Positions 17,534 to 26,427 of a stretch of DNA of 64,000 nt are shown piece by piece. The position numbers and the translations under genes are program-made. The notes under the pieces were generated by a model. That model was given only the letters and a program-made list of their open reading frames with translations. It did no database searches and had not been told where the DNA came from. Position 1 is the first letter of the stretch, and each line of letters opens with the position of its first letter. The DNA lies in the NCBI GenBank assembly GCA_021405325.1, contig QWII01000010.1, forward strand, positions 124,001 to 188,000, read 5' to 3'. This DNA is from Caldilinea sp. CFX5 (GTDB lineage Bacteria; Chloroflexota; Anaerolineae; Caldilineales; Caldilineaceae).

Positions 17534-17573
17534 CGATGGCTCCTTGATTTATTGAGAGATGTGGGTGATTCGT

Positions 17574-17616
17574 TGGAGATTGAGAGATTTCTTTGACTGA
17601 ATCTCTCAATCTCTTA
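17574..17616. repeat. Intergenic palindrome, 'gagattgagag' words
   Basis: GGAGATTGAGAGATT around 17574-17590 faces AATCTCTCAATCTC at 17600-17613; a partial one-sided copy with GAGATTGAG is at 13078-13110. It lies between the ligase gene and the response regulator gene. Confidence 0.7.
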
Positions 17617-17622
17617 ATCACC

Positions 17623-19134
17623 TTAGCCCTTCAACAAGTTCTTCTGTAATTTCCCCATTGCATTACGCGGTAGCGCTTCGACACGGTGGATCGCACGGGG
17701 AACTTTGAAGCTGGCAAGCTGACCGCGGCAATAACGCACCAGATCCTCTTGGTCAATCTCCACGGTGCAGACCAGATAGGCCACCGGCACTTCGCCCCAT
17801 TCGGAGTGCGGCGCGCCGATGACGGCGGCTTCGGTAATGCCGGGGTAGGTGGTGAGCATCTCCTCGATCTCGCGCGGGTAGATGTTAAAGCCACCGCTGA
17901 TGATCAACTCGTGACGCCGGCCCAGTAGGGTGACATAGCCATTTTGCGGGTCTTGGCGCGCCAGGTCGCCGGTGTGGAACCATTGCTGGCCCAGCGCATC
18001 GTGGCTAAAGCTGGCGGCGGTCTTCTCCGGGGCGTTCCAGTAGGCGCTAAAGACATTGCTGCCGCGCACCAGCAGTTCCCCTTCCCCACCTGGTTTCACA
18101 TCAACGCCTTTGTGATCGACAATGCGCATGGAAACACCGGGTAGCGGTGTGCCGACGCTGCCGGCCAGGCGGGCGCCGATGTAGGGGTTGCTCAGATTCA
18201 TGCCGGTTTCGGTCATGCCATAGCGTTCGAGAATAGTATGGCCAGTCAATTCCTGAAAGGCAACAAAGGTCTCTGCCGCCAACGGGGCGCTGCCGGAGCA
18301 GAAGAGACGCATGTGCGACAAGTCCGGTTTCGGCTGTTGTTTCAGTTCTTCCACCAACCGTACATAGATGGTGGGAACGGCAAAGAAGAGGGTCGGTTCA
18401 CCGCTCAACAGGTCCGCGAGGATCGTTTTGGCTTCAAATTGGGCGCGCAAGAGAACCGTCGCCCCGGCAGCCAAGGCGCAATGGAGACCGACAATGAGAC
18501 CATGGGTGTGAAACAAGGGGAGACAGAGCAGCAACTTATCCTGTGGCTGCCAGGCCCAGGCCGACAAGAGGCCCGTAACTGTAGCGATGACATTGTTGTG
18601 AGTGATCATGGCGCCCTTGCTGCGCCCTGTCGTGCCGGAGGTGTAGATGATCAAGGCGAGATCATCGCTTGCGACCAGCGGCAGTTGCAACCAGTCAACC
18701 GGCGCCTGCCAACGGTCAAAGTCTTCGGCCAGAAGGAGCGCTTCAACGCTGGCTTTGTCGGCGCCGACTTCGTCCAGGATCGCCAGTTGCGCTGTTTCCG
18801 TCACTAGTAGACGGGGTGTACAATCGGTCAGGATATGGCCAATCTCCAAGCGGCGGTAGCGCAGGTTGATCGGCACCACCACGGCGCCCAAGCGAATCAC
18901 TGCCAAGTAAGCAATGATCAATTCAGGGCGGCTGCTGATAAAAAAGGCCACCCGGTCACCCTTGCCCAGCCCCCACTGTTGCAACCCCGCCGCCATGCGA
19001 TCCACAGCGGCATAGAGATCGGCAAAGGTCAGGCTGATTGGCGCAGGGGCCGCGTCTAGGGCATGAATGGCAATTTTATCTGGGCTGCGATGGCTGGGAA
19101 TGGCAAAGAGATCGTGCAGGTTCATGGCGCTCAC
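17623..19134 (-). CDS. Acyl-CoA synthetase, malonyl-CoA-synthetase (MatB)-like
   Basis: An ANL-superfamily adenylating enzyme of 503 residues that activates a carboxylic acid with ATP and CoA. Core motifs are present: YTSGTTGRSKGAMITH (near 167-182), ERYGMTETGMNLSNPY, the hinge region GRRHELIISGGFNIYPREIEE split at its usual place, and the catalytic C-terminal Lys in PRNAMGKLQK. The TETGMNLSNPY context is close to malonate-CoA ligases, so malonate or methylmalonate is the best guess. GTG at 19134 and ATG at 19125 are both possible; the latter has AGGTGAG at good spacing. No malonate transporter is adjacent. Confidence 0.85.
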   Translation of the reverse strand: MSAMNLHDLFAIPSHRSPDKIAIHALDAAPAPISLTFADLYAAVDRMAAGLQQWGLGKGDRVAFFISSRPELIIAYLAVIRLGAVVVPINLRYRRLEIGHILTDCTPRLLVTETAQLAILDEVGADKASVEALLLAEDFDRWQAPVDWLQLPLVASDDLALIIYTSGTTGRSKGAMITHNNVIATVTGLLSAWAWQPQDKLLLCLPLFHTHGLIVGLHCALAAGATVLLRAQFEAKTILADLLSGEPTLFFAVPTIYVRLVEELKQQPKPDLSHMRLFCSGSAPLAAETFVAFQELTGHTILERYGMTETGMNLSNPYIGARLAGSVGTPLPGVSMRIVDHKGVDVKPGGEGELLVRGSNVFSAYWNAPEKTAASFSHDALGQQWFHTGDLARQDPQNGYVTLLGRRHELIISGGFNIYPREIEEMLTTYPGITEAAVIGAPHSEWGEVPVAYLVCTVEIDQEDLVRYCRGQLASFKVPRAIHRVEALPRNAMGKLQKNLLKG

Positions 19135-19438
19135 CTAACTAGAGTTGTATCGATTCAAAAACGCACTTGTTAGGGTAGAATCTACCCGCTCTAGAAAGGA
19201 CTGTCAAATTGGCGCCGTCGTAATCACGGAACGCAGCCATCCTGCACTGAAAATAGCATACGGATTGGGCGGATCGAGCAAATTTAAGCGGATTTTACCC
19301 GCTTAAATTCGTCAAATCCGCGTTCCATGTTTGCATCGCGGCTCCGGTGCGTGGCGCTGGTCAGCAATGGCTGGGATCATCAACATATTCCTGACCAATG
19401 CCATGTACCGGAGAGATTGCCGTTCTCCTCAACGGGGC
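19135..19438. other. Intergenic region with no gene seen
   Basis: About 300 bases upstream of the acyl-CoA synthetase. It holds an imperfect palindrome at 19261-19322 with GCGGAT/AAATTTAAGCGG words, related in wording to 32912-32999. No ORF or RNA gene was recognised. Confidence 0.5.
19261..19322. repeat. Intergenic palindrome, 'gcggat' words
   Basis: Inner arms AATTTAAGCGG (19281-19291) and its complement (19299-19309), with outer CGGAT-containing ends. The wording is shared with the larger palindrome at 32912-32999. Confidence 0.75.
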
Positions 19439-19478
19439 AAAAAAAAGCCTGACAACAAATGAATTGTTGTCAGGCTTT
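19439..19478 (-). terminator. Rho-independent terminator of response regulator gene
   Basis: Perfect 15-base arms at 19444-19458 and 19464-19478 with a 5-base loop. On the minus strand it is followed by a run of eight T (complement of 19439-19446). The stop codon of the regulator gene touches the stem. This is the clearest classical terminator in the window. Confidence 0.9.
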
Positions 19479-20145
19479 AGGAATGACTACCGCTGCTCAC
19501 TCCCCCGAAGAGACGGCGGGTGAGGGCGCTCACGAGATGGAGCGTTTGATTGAGCTTCTCGACATGCACCTTGGCGGGGCTATCGTCGCCCAATTCTGAC
19601 AATGCCAATGAGTTTTGCGCCGCCATTTTGTTCAACAAGCAGTCAAAATCATTGACCAATTCATTGGAGAGGGGTGGCGTAGCGGTCGAATGCGCCACCT
19701 GGTGAAGCTGCTTGGCGGCTTCGCTCAACGCCTGTTCGCTCTGCTTGCGATCTACCGCATAGCGGATCGCTCGCACGAGCAATTCGGTGTTGAAGTTGCC
19801 CTTGACCAGATAGTCCTGAGCGCCTAGACGTAACGCCTGGCTGGCTAAGGTTTGATCATCCCGCCCGGTCAACACAATGATGGCCGCTTGGGGCGCCGCT
19901 TGTTGAATGCGCACCAACGTATCCAATCCGGCGGTATCGGCCAGATTGAGATCCAGCACAATCACATGAACCGGATGGCTGATGGAATAATCAATGGCTT
20001 CACGAAGAAGACTGGCTTGCGCAACGACAAAAATTTGTCCATTGTCTTGGTTGAGGCTACCCATCAAGCGGCGGCGGAGGAGAGCGCTGTAGTCAATATC
20101 ATCTTCCACAAGTAAGACGTAGAGAACCTGCGAATTCATACACAA
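19477..20145 (-). CDS. Receiver-domain response regulator with helical C-terminus
   Basis: A 222-residue protein with a receiver domain at about 8-130: acidic pair in LLVEDDIDYS, phospho-acceptor Asp65 (VIVLDLNLAD), Thr in VLTGRDD and Lys in YLVKGNF. The remaining ~90 residues (KQSEQALSEAAKQLHQVAH onward) look helical and lack a DNA-binding or enzymatic signature; they resemble a linker before a histidine-kinase or phosphotransfer region that is missing. The third codon (Met, 20139) is an alternative start. It is monocistronic with its own terminator. Output is unknown. Confidence 0.85.
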   Translation of the reverse strand: MCMNSQVLYVLLVEDDIDYSALLRRRLMGSLNQDNGQIFVVAQASLLREAIDYSISHPVHVIVLDLNLADTAGLDTLVRIQQAAPQAAIIVLTGRDDQTLASQALRLGAQDYLVKGNFNTELLVRAIRYAVDRKQSEQALSEAAKQLHQVAHSTATPPLSNELVNDFDCLLNKMAAQNSLALSELGDDSPAKVHVEKLNQTLHLVSALTRRLFGGVSSGSHS

Positions 20146-20510
20146 TTTTCCTTGCTGGACTTACTTCCTTACTGGACTTGACTGACGGCTCATGGATGGA
20201 TTACATAGAACAGGCTAGACTGTGGGCTATATAATTGCATACTCATCTGCATTGTCTTTGGCATCGTTATATGCACGCTCAACTGTCATTGATCAATTGG
20301 GTTGATGGTTATTAACAACTGGGCGCATCCCTGAGAATGAATCAGATTTCCGGTTAGAGATTAACAGACCCCAGGAGGATTTGTTATGCGCAGTATACAA
20401 CAAATATAACAGGCTATTTGTTACAGTTTACTGATAAAATGCAGCGTTAAATTTAAGAAAATTTTAAAGATCCGACAACAAAATTAGCATAAACAGACAG
20501 GGGGGTTCGC
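20146..20510. other. AT-rich intergenic region
   Basis: Between the response regulator and the aminotransferase genes. It is visibly AT-richer than its surroundings. An AGGAGG at about 20371 precedes an ATG at 20385 that opens only seven codons. TATATAATT at about 20228 may be a -10 for the response regulator. No longer ORF or RNA gene was recognised. Confidence 0.45.
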
Positions 20511-20512
20511 AC

Positions 20513-20547
20513 CACAAACCAGGCTTCTGACAGAAGCCTGGTTTGTG
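20513..20547 (-). terminator. Hairpin after class V aminotransferase gene
   Basis: Perfect 17-base arms at 20513-20529 and 20531-20547 (CACAAACCAGGCTTCTG and its complement), effectively with a tight loop. It is placed just downstream of the leftward aminotransferase stop codon. There is no clear T-tract, so termination is inferred from position and stem strength. Confidence 0.6.
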
Positions 20548-20569
20548 ATTGCAGACCCATGAGTACCGC

Positions 20570-21652
20570 TTACCTACGGACAACCTGCTCGATCACTGCC
20601 AGCCCCCGTTGCACCAATGCCAGATCCGCTTGCGTCCCCATGTGACCGAGGCGGAAGACTTTGCCCGCCAATGGCCCGTAATTGCCGCCCACCGCCATGC
20701 CGTGGGTACGCAAGGCGCGATCAAAGCGCGGCCAATCCCAACCGGTGGGCACCTTGGCGGCTGTCACCGTCGGCGCCGCGATGGCTTCGCTGGCCGGCCA
20801 GAGGTCAATGCCCAACGCCAGTAACCCTTGCCGGCAGAAGGCCGCCACCTTGCTATGCCGTTCATATGCCTGCGGCAAGCCCTCAGCCAGAAGCAGCTGT
20901 AAGGCAACCTGGAGGCCGGCGACGGCGTGCCAGTTGTGTGTGTACGGCATATAGCGCGCCGCCATTGCCTGGCGCCAGGGCAGCAATGCGTCATAGCCGA
21001 CGTAATTAACTTCCGTGCACCGTTGCCAGGCCCGTTCACTGACACTGACCACCGAAAGATCGGCCATCAAGCTCAGAACCTTCTGGCTGCCCAATAAACC
21101 CAGGTCAATGTGCCATTCGTCCACCAACACCGGCGTGCCACCGGCACTGGCGACAAAGTCCACATAAAAGAGCGCATCGACTTCCCGGCTGATGGCGCCG
21201 ATTTCGGCCAGCGGGTTGAGCGTGCCGCTGGGCGTTTCGCAATGCACGGCCGTGATCAGATGGGGTCGAAAGGCGTGCGCGGCCGCCCGCACCTGATCTG
21301 GGTCGGCAATGTTGTCATAGCTGAAACCCACCGTCTGCACCTCGGCGCCCAGTTGTGCGGCCATCTCGCCGATGCCATAGCCAAAGAGACCACTCGCCAC
21401 CGCCAGCACCCGGTCGCCGGGACGCAGGGCGCTCTTGAGCGCGCCCCAGAGCGCCAGCATCCCCTCGCCGCTCTGGATGGTGACGCTGTTACGCGTGGCG
21501 AGCATCTGCTGCAGATCGCGTTCGCACTGCTGGTAAAGGGCGAAAAATTCATCCTCTAGATCAGAACTGCCGTAATTCACATTATAAACAGCCAGCACCT
21601 CCGGCGGAACGGCGACCGGCCCCGGAACGAGTGGGATGGAGTAGGTTTGCAT
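20570..21652 (-). CDS. Class V aminotransferase (alanine-glyoxylate / serine-pyruvate type)
   Basis: A 360-residue fold-type I PLP enzyme. The N-terminus (LVPGPVAVPPEVLA), the HCETPSGTLNPL segment, FYVDFVASAGGTPV with the PLP-ring aspartate and the PLP lysine in GSQKVLSL (Lys191) match the alanine-glyoxylate/serine-pyruvate/purine-catabolism (PucG) group, which makes glycine or glyoxylate-linked amino acids. Exact substrates cannot be set. It stands alone, divergent from the helicase-like gene, with a palindrome at 21687-21741 in the shared spacer. Confidence 0.9.
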   Translation of the reverse strand: MQTYSIPLVPGPVAVPPEVLAVYNVNYGSSDLEDEFFALYQQCERDLQQMLATRNSVTIQSGEGMLALWGALKSALRPGDRVLAVASGLFGYGIGEMAAQLGAEVQTVGFSYDNIADPDQVRAAAHAFRPHLITAVHCETPSGTLNPLAEIGAISREVDALFYVDFVASAGGTPVLVDEWHIDLGLLGSQKVLSLMADLSVVSVSERAWQRCTEVNYVGYDALLPWRQAMAARYMPYTHNWHAVAGLQVALQLLLAEGLPQAYERHSKVAAFCRQGLLALGIDLWPASEAIAAPTVTAAKVPTGWDWPRFDRALRTHGMAVGGNYGPLAGKVFRLGHMGTQADLALVQRGLAVIEQVVRR

Positions 21653-21686
21653 GAAGCACTCTTTCTAATTAGAACGATTGATTCAT

Positions 21687-21741
21687 CAAAGATTGCGCAG
21701 ATTACGCCGATTTATTTTGAGTTACTAATCTGCGCAATCTT
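21687..21741. repeat. Palindrome in divergent spacer
   Basis: Perfect 16-base arms AAGATTGCGCAGATTA (21687-21702) and its complement (21726-21741), 23 bases apart. It lies between divergent genes just upstream of a -10-like TACAAT, so it may be regulatory rather than a terminator. Confidence 0.85.
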
Positions 21742-21768
21742 GGATCTGACTGAATTGAGCGTCTGTTG

Positions 21769-21774
21769 TACAAT
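21769..21774 (+). promoter_or_regulatory. -10-like element 7 bases before the start codon
   Basis: TACAAT at 21769-21774 with the ATG of the helicase-like gene at 21782. No ribosome-binding site lies between them. The spacing suggests a leaderless transcript, or a very short leader. No good -35 is seen. Confidence 0.4.
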
Positions 21775-21781
21775 AACCACT

Positions 21782-23923
21782 ATGACTGACGCCATTTTAC
21801 CGCTGATTCAAGCCAAACACAAACTTTTTGTAACCGGGCCATTTGGCAGCGGCAAGACGACGCTGGCGCTGGAACGGATTCGCTGGCTGTTACGCCAGGA
21901 GCGGGTGCGCGGGGATGATATTTTGGTGCTGACGCCCCAACGCACAGTGGCCGAACCCTATTACCAGGCGTTGCGTAGCCCGGCGTTGCCCTCCGGCGCG
22001 CCGGTGCGCGTCACGACGCTGGCCGGCTTGGCGCGCCAGGCGGTGGAACTCTACTGGCCGTTGCTGGCGACGGTGGCCGGCTTTGGCGATCCCAAGCGCG
22101 AGCCGACCTTTCTCAACCTGGAAACCAGCCAGTACCACATGGCGCGCTTTGTCGATGAGGCGATTGCACGGGGCGAGTTTGACGGCATTCGCATTGAACA
22201 TAGCCGTGTGGTCAGCCAGGTGTTGGATAACTTGAACAAAGCGGCCTTGCAAGGCTTTACCATCGACGAAGCCTATGCCCGGCTGGAACTGGCCGTTCCC
22301 AGCGGTGAACAGCGCACGGCGCGGCTCAATGCGCTGCTGGCGGCGCGCAATATCAGTCAGGCGTTTCGCAAGCTCTGCCTGGAACAGACGCTGCTCGATT
22401 TTAGTATGCAGGTCGAGTTGTTTATGCGTCAGGTGCTGACCAACGACTGGAGCCGCACCCATCTCTTCCGCGCCCATCGCCACCTGATCTTTGACAATCT
22501 GGAAGAGGATACGCGCAGCGCCCACCAGTTGGTTCACCAGTGGCTGCCCCATCTGGACAGCGCGTTGCTCCTGGCTGACAGTGAAGCCGGCTTCCGTCTC
22601 TTCCTGGGCGCTGACCCGGAAGGGGTGGCGGCGTTGGCGACAGCGTGCGAGCAACAGATCAACTTACCCGCCAGCTACATTGTCTCGCCGGAACTGGCCC
22701 AACTGGAAGGGCAGGTTGACCAGCAGGTGCGGGGCCGGCGAGCGGCGGCACAAGCGCAAGCGGTGCAACCACTGTCGAGCGACAACGGTGTAAGCGAACC
22801 GGCGCTGGTGGTGCCCAACGAAGGCTTCCGCTTCTACCCACAAATGATCAAGTGGACGGTGCGGGAGATTGCCCGACTGGTGCAAGACGAAGGCGTTCCC
22901 CCCAGTGAAATTGTGGTGCTGGCCCCCTTTGTCAGCGACGCCCTGCGCTTTAGCTTGCAGACCGGCTTGAACGAATTCGGCATCACCTCGACCACCCACC
23001 GGCCCAGTCGCGCCCTGGAAAATGAACCGGCGGCGCAGACCTTGTTGATGCTGGCCAAGGTCGCCCATCCGCATTGGGGCATGAAACCAGCGCCGGCGGA
23101 TGTGACCATGGGGTTGACCCTGGCGGTCGCCGCGCTCGACCCGGTGCGCGCCCATCTGTTGAGCCGCATCATCTACCCGGAGCGCCGCCCCACCATTGAA
23201 TTTGGCCGCTTTGGCGAGTTGGTGCCGGAGATGCAACAGCGCATCACCTATACCATCGGCGAGGCGTATGACCGGCTGCGCGACTGGATCTACCGCTACC
23301 GCGCCAACCCGGACCATGTGCCGCTGGATCAATTCTTTGCCCGCCTCTTTGGTGAATTGCTGAGTCAGCCCGGCTTTGGCTTTCACGCGGATCGCGATGC
23401 CGCGCGCGTCGCCAACCAACTGGTCGAGTCGGCGCGCAATTTCCGCTGGGCGATGGAGAGTGGCGGGGCCAAACAGCAGAGCGTCGAATATACGCTCTTG
23501 GGGCGGGAGTATGTCAAGTTGGTGGAGGGTGGCGCGCTGGGCGCGCTCTTTGCACCGGGGTGGCGGATGCCGGAAGATGCGGTCTTTATTGCGCCGGCCT
23601 ACACCTTTTTGATGCGCAACCGGCCCGTCACCATGCAATTCTGGCTCGACATCGGCGCCGGCGGCTGGTGGGAACGGCTCTACCAACCGCTGACCCACCC
23701 CTACGTGCTGTCGCAACGCTGGCCGGCCCACGAAGCGTGGTCCGACCATGCCGAATATCACAAGCGGCAGGAGACGATGCACCGCCTGTTGCTCGGTCTG
23801 ATCCGCCGGACGCGACGACGGATCTACCTGGGCATTAGCGATTATAGCGAAAGCGGCTTTGAGCAGCGCGGGCCGTTGTTGGGGTTGATTAATCGGTTGT
23901 TGACGGAAGGGGTAAGTGCATAG
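21782..23923 (+). CDS. UvrD/AddB-like P-loop protein (degenerate helicase-type)
   Basis: A 713-residue protein with a Walker A motif VTGPFGSGKTT near residue 19, then VLTPQRTVAEPYYQAL as in motif Ia of UvrD/AddA/AddB proteins. The position of the DExQ box is taken by HLIFDNLEED, which lacks the usual Asp-Glu pair. No C-terminal nuclease signature (PD-(D/E)XK) or cysteine cluster is seen. It resembles AddB/RexB-type or inactive UvrD-type subunits of recombination machines, but no AddA partner is nearby. The ATG at 21782 follows the -10-like element by 7 bases; upstream in-frame codons fall in the palindrome. ATPase activity and role are uncertain. Confidence 0.7.
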   Translation: MTDAILPLIQAKHKLFVTGPFGSGKTTLALERIRWLLRQERVRGDDILVLTPQRTVAEPYYQALRSPALPSGAPVRVTTLAGLARQAVELYWPLLATVAGFGDPKREPTFLNLETSQYHMARFVDEAIARGEFDGIRIEHSRVVSQVLDNLNKAALQGFTIDEAYARLELAVPSGEQRTARLNALLAARNISQAFRKLCLEQTLLDFSMQVELFMRQVLTNDWSRTHLFRAHRHLIFDNLEEDTRSAHQLVHQWLPHLDSALLLADSEAGFRLFLGADPEGVAALATACEQQINLPASYIVSPELAQLEGQVDQQVRGRRAAAQAQAVQPLSSDNGVSEPALVVPNEGFRFYPQMIKWTVREIARLVQDEGVPPSEIVVLAPFVSDALRFSLQTGLNEFGITSTTHRPSRALENEPAAQTLLMLAKVAHPHWGMKPAPADVTMGLTLAVAALDPVRAHLLSRIIYPERRPTIEFGRFGELVPEMQQRITYTIGEAYDRLRDWIYRYRANPDHVPLDQFFARLFGELLSQPGFGFHADRDAARVANQLVESARNFRWAMESGGAKQQSVEYTLLGREYVKLVEGGALGALFAPGWRMPEDAVFIAPAYTFLMRNRPVTMQFWLDIGAGGWWERLYQPLTHPYVLSQRWPAHEAWSDHAEYHKRQETMHRLLLGLIRRTRRRIYLGISDYSESGFEQRGPLLGLINRLLTEGVSA

Positions 23924-24320
23924 AGGCAACAACGATGAGTTTCTATTCGGCAACAGCTACACCTGTGGCGATGCGGCCCACAAACACGCGGTGACGGTAG
24001 CCTTTGGCAACACATATAGCTATGACACCAACGGCAACCAGACCAGCCGTACCATTGGCGGTACGGTTTCCACCTTCACCTATGACTACGAGAACCGCTT
24101 ATCGTTCATCAGCGGTGGGGTGACGGCGAGCTTTGTCTATGACGCTGACGGCAACCGCATTAAGAGTACGGTCGGTGGGGTGACGACCTTCTACATTGCC
24201 GGCGTCTTTGAGTTCATCGAAAATGGCGCCACCGACAAGATGACCACGTACTATGACGGCAACGCCATGCGTCGTAACGGCTATGGCACGGATGACGGTG
24301 TCTTCTACTTTCCTCTGTAA
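23916..24320 (+). pseudogene. RHS/YD-repeat protein remnant
   Basis: A 134-codon ORF whose residues from about 11 on match the RHS/YD repeat core: GNTYSYDTNGNQTSR, FTYDYENRLSFI and FVYDADGNRIKSTV. RHS proteins are very large, so this is a fragment without N-terminal part, secretion signal or toxin tip. It overlaps the end of the helicase-like gene by 8 bases, so the junction at about 23946 looks like a recombination scar. No ribosome-binding site or promoter of its own is evident. Confidence 0.8.
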
Positions 24321-24398
24321 CCTCCGCTGAGGGGTAGACAACAGAATATTATCGAGGAAGAAGAGGGCTATCAACCTAACCACGGATAGGGCAATGCT

Positions 24399-25586
24399 TT
24401 AGGCTGGCACAATCGGCGCAGCCGTTTTCGGGGTGGCGCGCAGCCGCAGCCAGTAGACCACCACGGCGCCACTGCCAAAGGAGGTAACCAGCAAGGTCAT
24501 GACATAGGCCAATGGTCGCAGACAGCCGCCCAACGCCCAACCAAGCGATAGCAGACCCGTCAGGACAAAGGCGCCGATAATGAGAGCGACCAGGGGTTGG
24601 TTTTCTAGCCTGGCCCGACGCAGTAGCCAATCGCCAACGGTCAGCGCGAGGGCCGACCAACCGACCAAGTTGATCGCCGCAAAGAGCACCCCAACCGCAA
24701 GACCAACCGGCGCCAGACAGAGCGTCGCCACCAGCAGAACCGTTAACACCACCAAGACCAGATTGACGATCAGACCAATGGCAAAGCTGAGGGGCCGCTG
24801 CTCATGAAGCGTCTGCTCGACAGTCTGCACCAGCGCCGGCCGTGCATAAAAGACCAGTCCGGCCAGCAACACAATCAGGCTGGAACCAAAGGCGGCCAAG
24901 AATAAGCGCCCCAACAGACCAAAGAGCGCGCTGCTCCAATCCTGGGAGCGCTGAATGGCTGTGTCAACGGCGGGCATCGCCGGTTCTGCCGGAACAGCCG
25001 GCAATGCCGGAATCGCTGGAAGTTGCAATGATTCAAGCAAAGGGGGCAATTGGGGGAAGCTAAAATTTCCCCGTAACAGATTGCCCTGCACCACGGCGCC
25101 CTCTTCCCGGTGGATCGCGCCGCTCATGACGCTGGCATTGCCGCCAATCTTGGCCGTTTCGGCCAGATCAATGTCGCCGCTCCAGACCACCAGATCACCG
25201 CCGACAGCGCCGTCGATCTGCACATCACCGCTGACGGCCGTCACATCACCTTGCACCTTGCCGCCGGCCGCAATGGTGACATCGCCGCTGTAGGCAACCA
25301 GATCACCCTTGATCAAGCCATCTTCTTCAACAGTGACATCGCCGCTGTAGACAATGACATCATGGTCGAACACTTCCCCGGTCTCGACCACTACATCTTC
25401 GCTATAGGCGTGTTTATCCCCTTGGGCAGTAAACTGCACCGGGCCAGGCATTACCCAATGGCTAATTGCCGCGCGACGATTCCAATTGGCAATGACAACC
25501 ACCAAAACAAGCAGGAGGAGTAACCCTACAATCCGGCGCCGACGTGTGCGCCCCCGTTTCTTTCGTACTACCACCACATACCTCAC
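24399..25586 (-). CDS. Membrane protein with bactofilin-like (polymer-forming) repeats
   Basis: A 395-residue protein starting at GTG. A basic N-terminus and one membrane helix (about 19-35) precede a right-handed beta-repeat region at about 65-170, built from units such as VYSGDVTVEEDG, AYSGDVTIAAGG and AVSGDVQIDG, as in bactofilin/DUF583 polymer-forming domains. A Pro/Ala linker (PAIPALPAVPAEPAMPA) and four or five membrane helices (about 222-380) follow. The repeats are probably extracytoplasmic. It follows the sigma and anti-sigma genes in the same direction and may be their output or signal source. Function is not established. Confidence 0.75.
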   Translation of the reverse strand: MRYVVVVRKKRGRTRRRRIVGLLLLLVLVVVIANWNRRAAISHWVMPGPVQFTAQGDKHAYSEDVVVETGEVFDHDVIVYSGDVTVEEDGLIKGDLVAYSGDVTIAAGGKVQGDVTAVSGDVQIDGAVGGDLVVWSGDIDLAETAKIGGNASVMSGAIHREEGAVVQGNLLRGNFSFPQLPPLLESLQLPAIPALPAVPAEPAMPAVDTAIQRSQDWSSALFGLLGRLFLAAFGSSLIVLLAGLVFYARPALVQTVEQTLHEQRPLSFAIGLIVNLVLVVLTVLLVATLCLAPVGLAVGVLFAAINLVGWSALALTVGDWLLRRARLENQPLVALIIGAFVLTGLLSLGWALGGCLRPLAYVMTLLVTSFGSGAVVVYWLRLRATPKTAAPIVPA

Positions 25587-25708
25587 TACACAACACTAAG
25601 GCCCTTACAAGAAAATCAATCCCCCTCCCGTAGCGCCTACGGGAGATTTTATTGTTTGCAAGCGCCGAATTTATACTAGTACACGACGGCGTAAATAAAC
25701 CCATAGTT

Positions 25709-25761
25709 GCCAGTAAGACAGTGAGACAGTGACTGACTTACTGTCCTACTGACCTACTGGC
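25709..25761. repeat. Intergenic palindrome, 'gacagt' words
   Basis: GCCAGTAAGACAGTGAGACAG from 25709 pairs imperfectly with the segment ending at 25761; the words AAGACAGT/GAGACAGT recur. The same words build the palindrome at 36733-36822. Confidence 0.8.
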
Positions 25762-25780
25762 TTACTTAGGCCGCTCTGTA

Positions 25781-26398
25781 CTAGGCAACGCGCATTGGCG
25801 AAGACAACTCTTGCTCATGAACCGAACGGCGCAGCAGGCTGACCCAACCGCCCAGCAGCGCCGCGGCCATGAGCAGATAGCCGACGCCGATGGCTTTGGC
25901 TTGGGGCGTGGCAGCAAAGGCCGCAAAGGCCAGCCAGCCGCTCTCCACCCACTGTACCATCGTGATCCAGGCGTAGGTCAAGTTTTGCACAAAGGCGCTC
26001 ACCCAACTGCCCTGATTGACTACCAGGTAGGCGCCCATCGAGGCCAGCCCGACCAGGACGCCAATCCAGAGCAGTAGTGTAATCGCGCCAATCGCCATGC
26101 CGAACCAGAGACGCCGACGGCGTTCCTGTTGGAGCAGACGCACTTCAAAGCGATCGACAAAACCATCTGTCGGGGCCACCGACGGCAGGGCGACAAAGTG
26201 ATTGTGCAACCGTTGCCAACTCCGCCACTGCACTGCCAAGGTGGGATAGGCGGCGAGATATTCTTCAAATTTGGCGGTTTCCCCGGCATCGGCCAGCTTG
26301 TCCAGCGCCAGCGACATGAGGAGCATAAACTCTTCCTCTTGTTCCGGGGTGGGTAGCCGGCGGCCGCCGGTCTGTTTCATCATCTCTTTTGTTCCCAT
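25781..26398 (-). CDS. Putative anti-sigma factor, membrane protein
   Basis: A 205-residue protein with a helical cytoplasmic N-terminal part (about 15-95: EEEFMLLMSLALDKLADAG, LAAYPTLAVQWRSW) and three membrane segments at about 98-125, 140-160 and 168-190. It is encoded directly downstream of the ECF sigma gene in the same direction, the usual place of an anti-sigma factor. It lacks the His-x3-Cys-x2-Cys zinc motif of ZAS anti-sigmas. The call depends largely on context. Confidence 0.65.
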   Translation of the reverse strand: MGTKEMMKQTGGRRLPTPEQEEEFMLLMSLALDKLADAGETAKFEEYLAAYPTLAVQWRSWQRLHNHFVALPSVAPTDGFVDRFEVRLLQQERRRRLWFGMAIGAITLLLWIGVLVGLASMGAYLVVNQGSWVSAFVQNLTYAWITMVQWVESGWLAFAAFAATPQAKAIGVGYLLMAAALLGGWVSLLRRSVHEQELSSPMRVA

Positions 26399-26427
26399 AA
26401 GCGTACCTCTACGATTGCAAATGCTGG

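Noticed and set aside
22664..23953. A 429-codon minus-strand frame opposite the UvrD/AddB-like gene
   Set aside because: The plus frame has the P-loop and coherent composition; the minus one has no signature.
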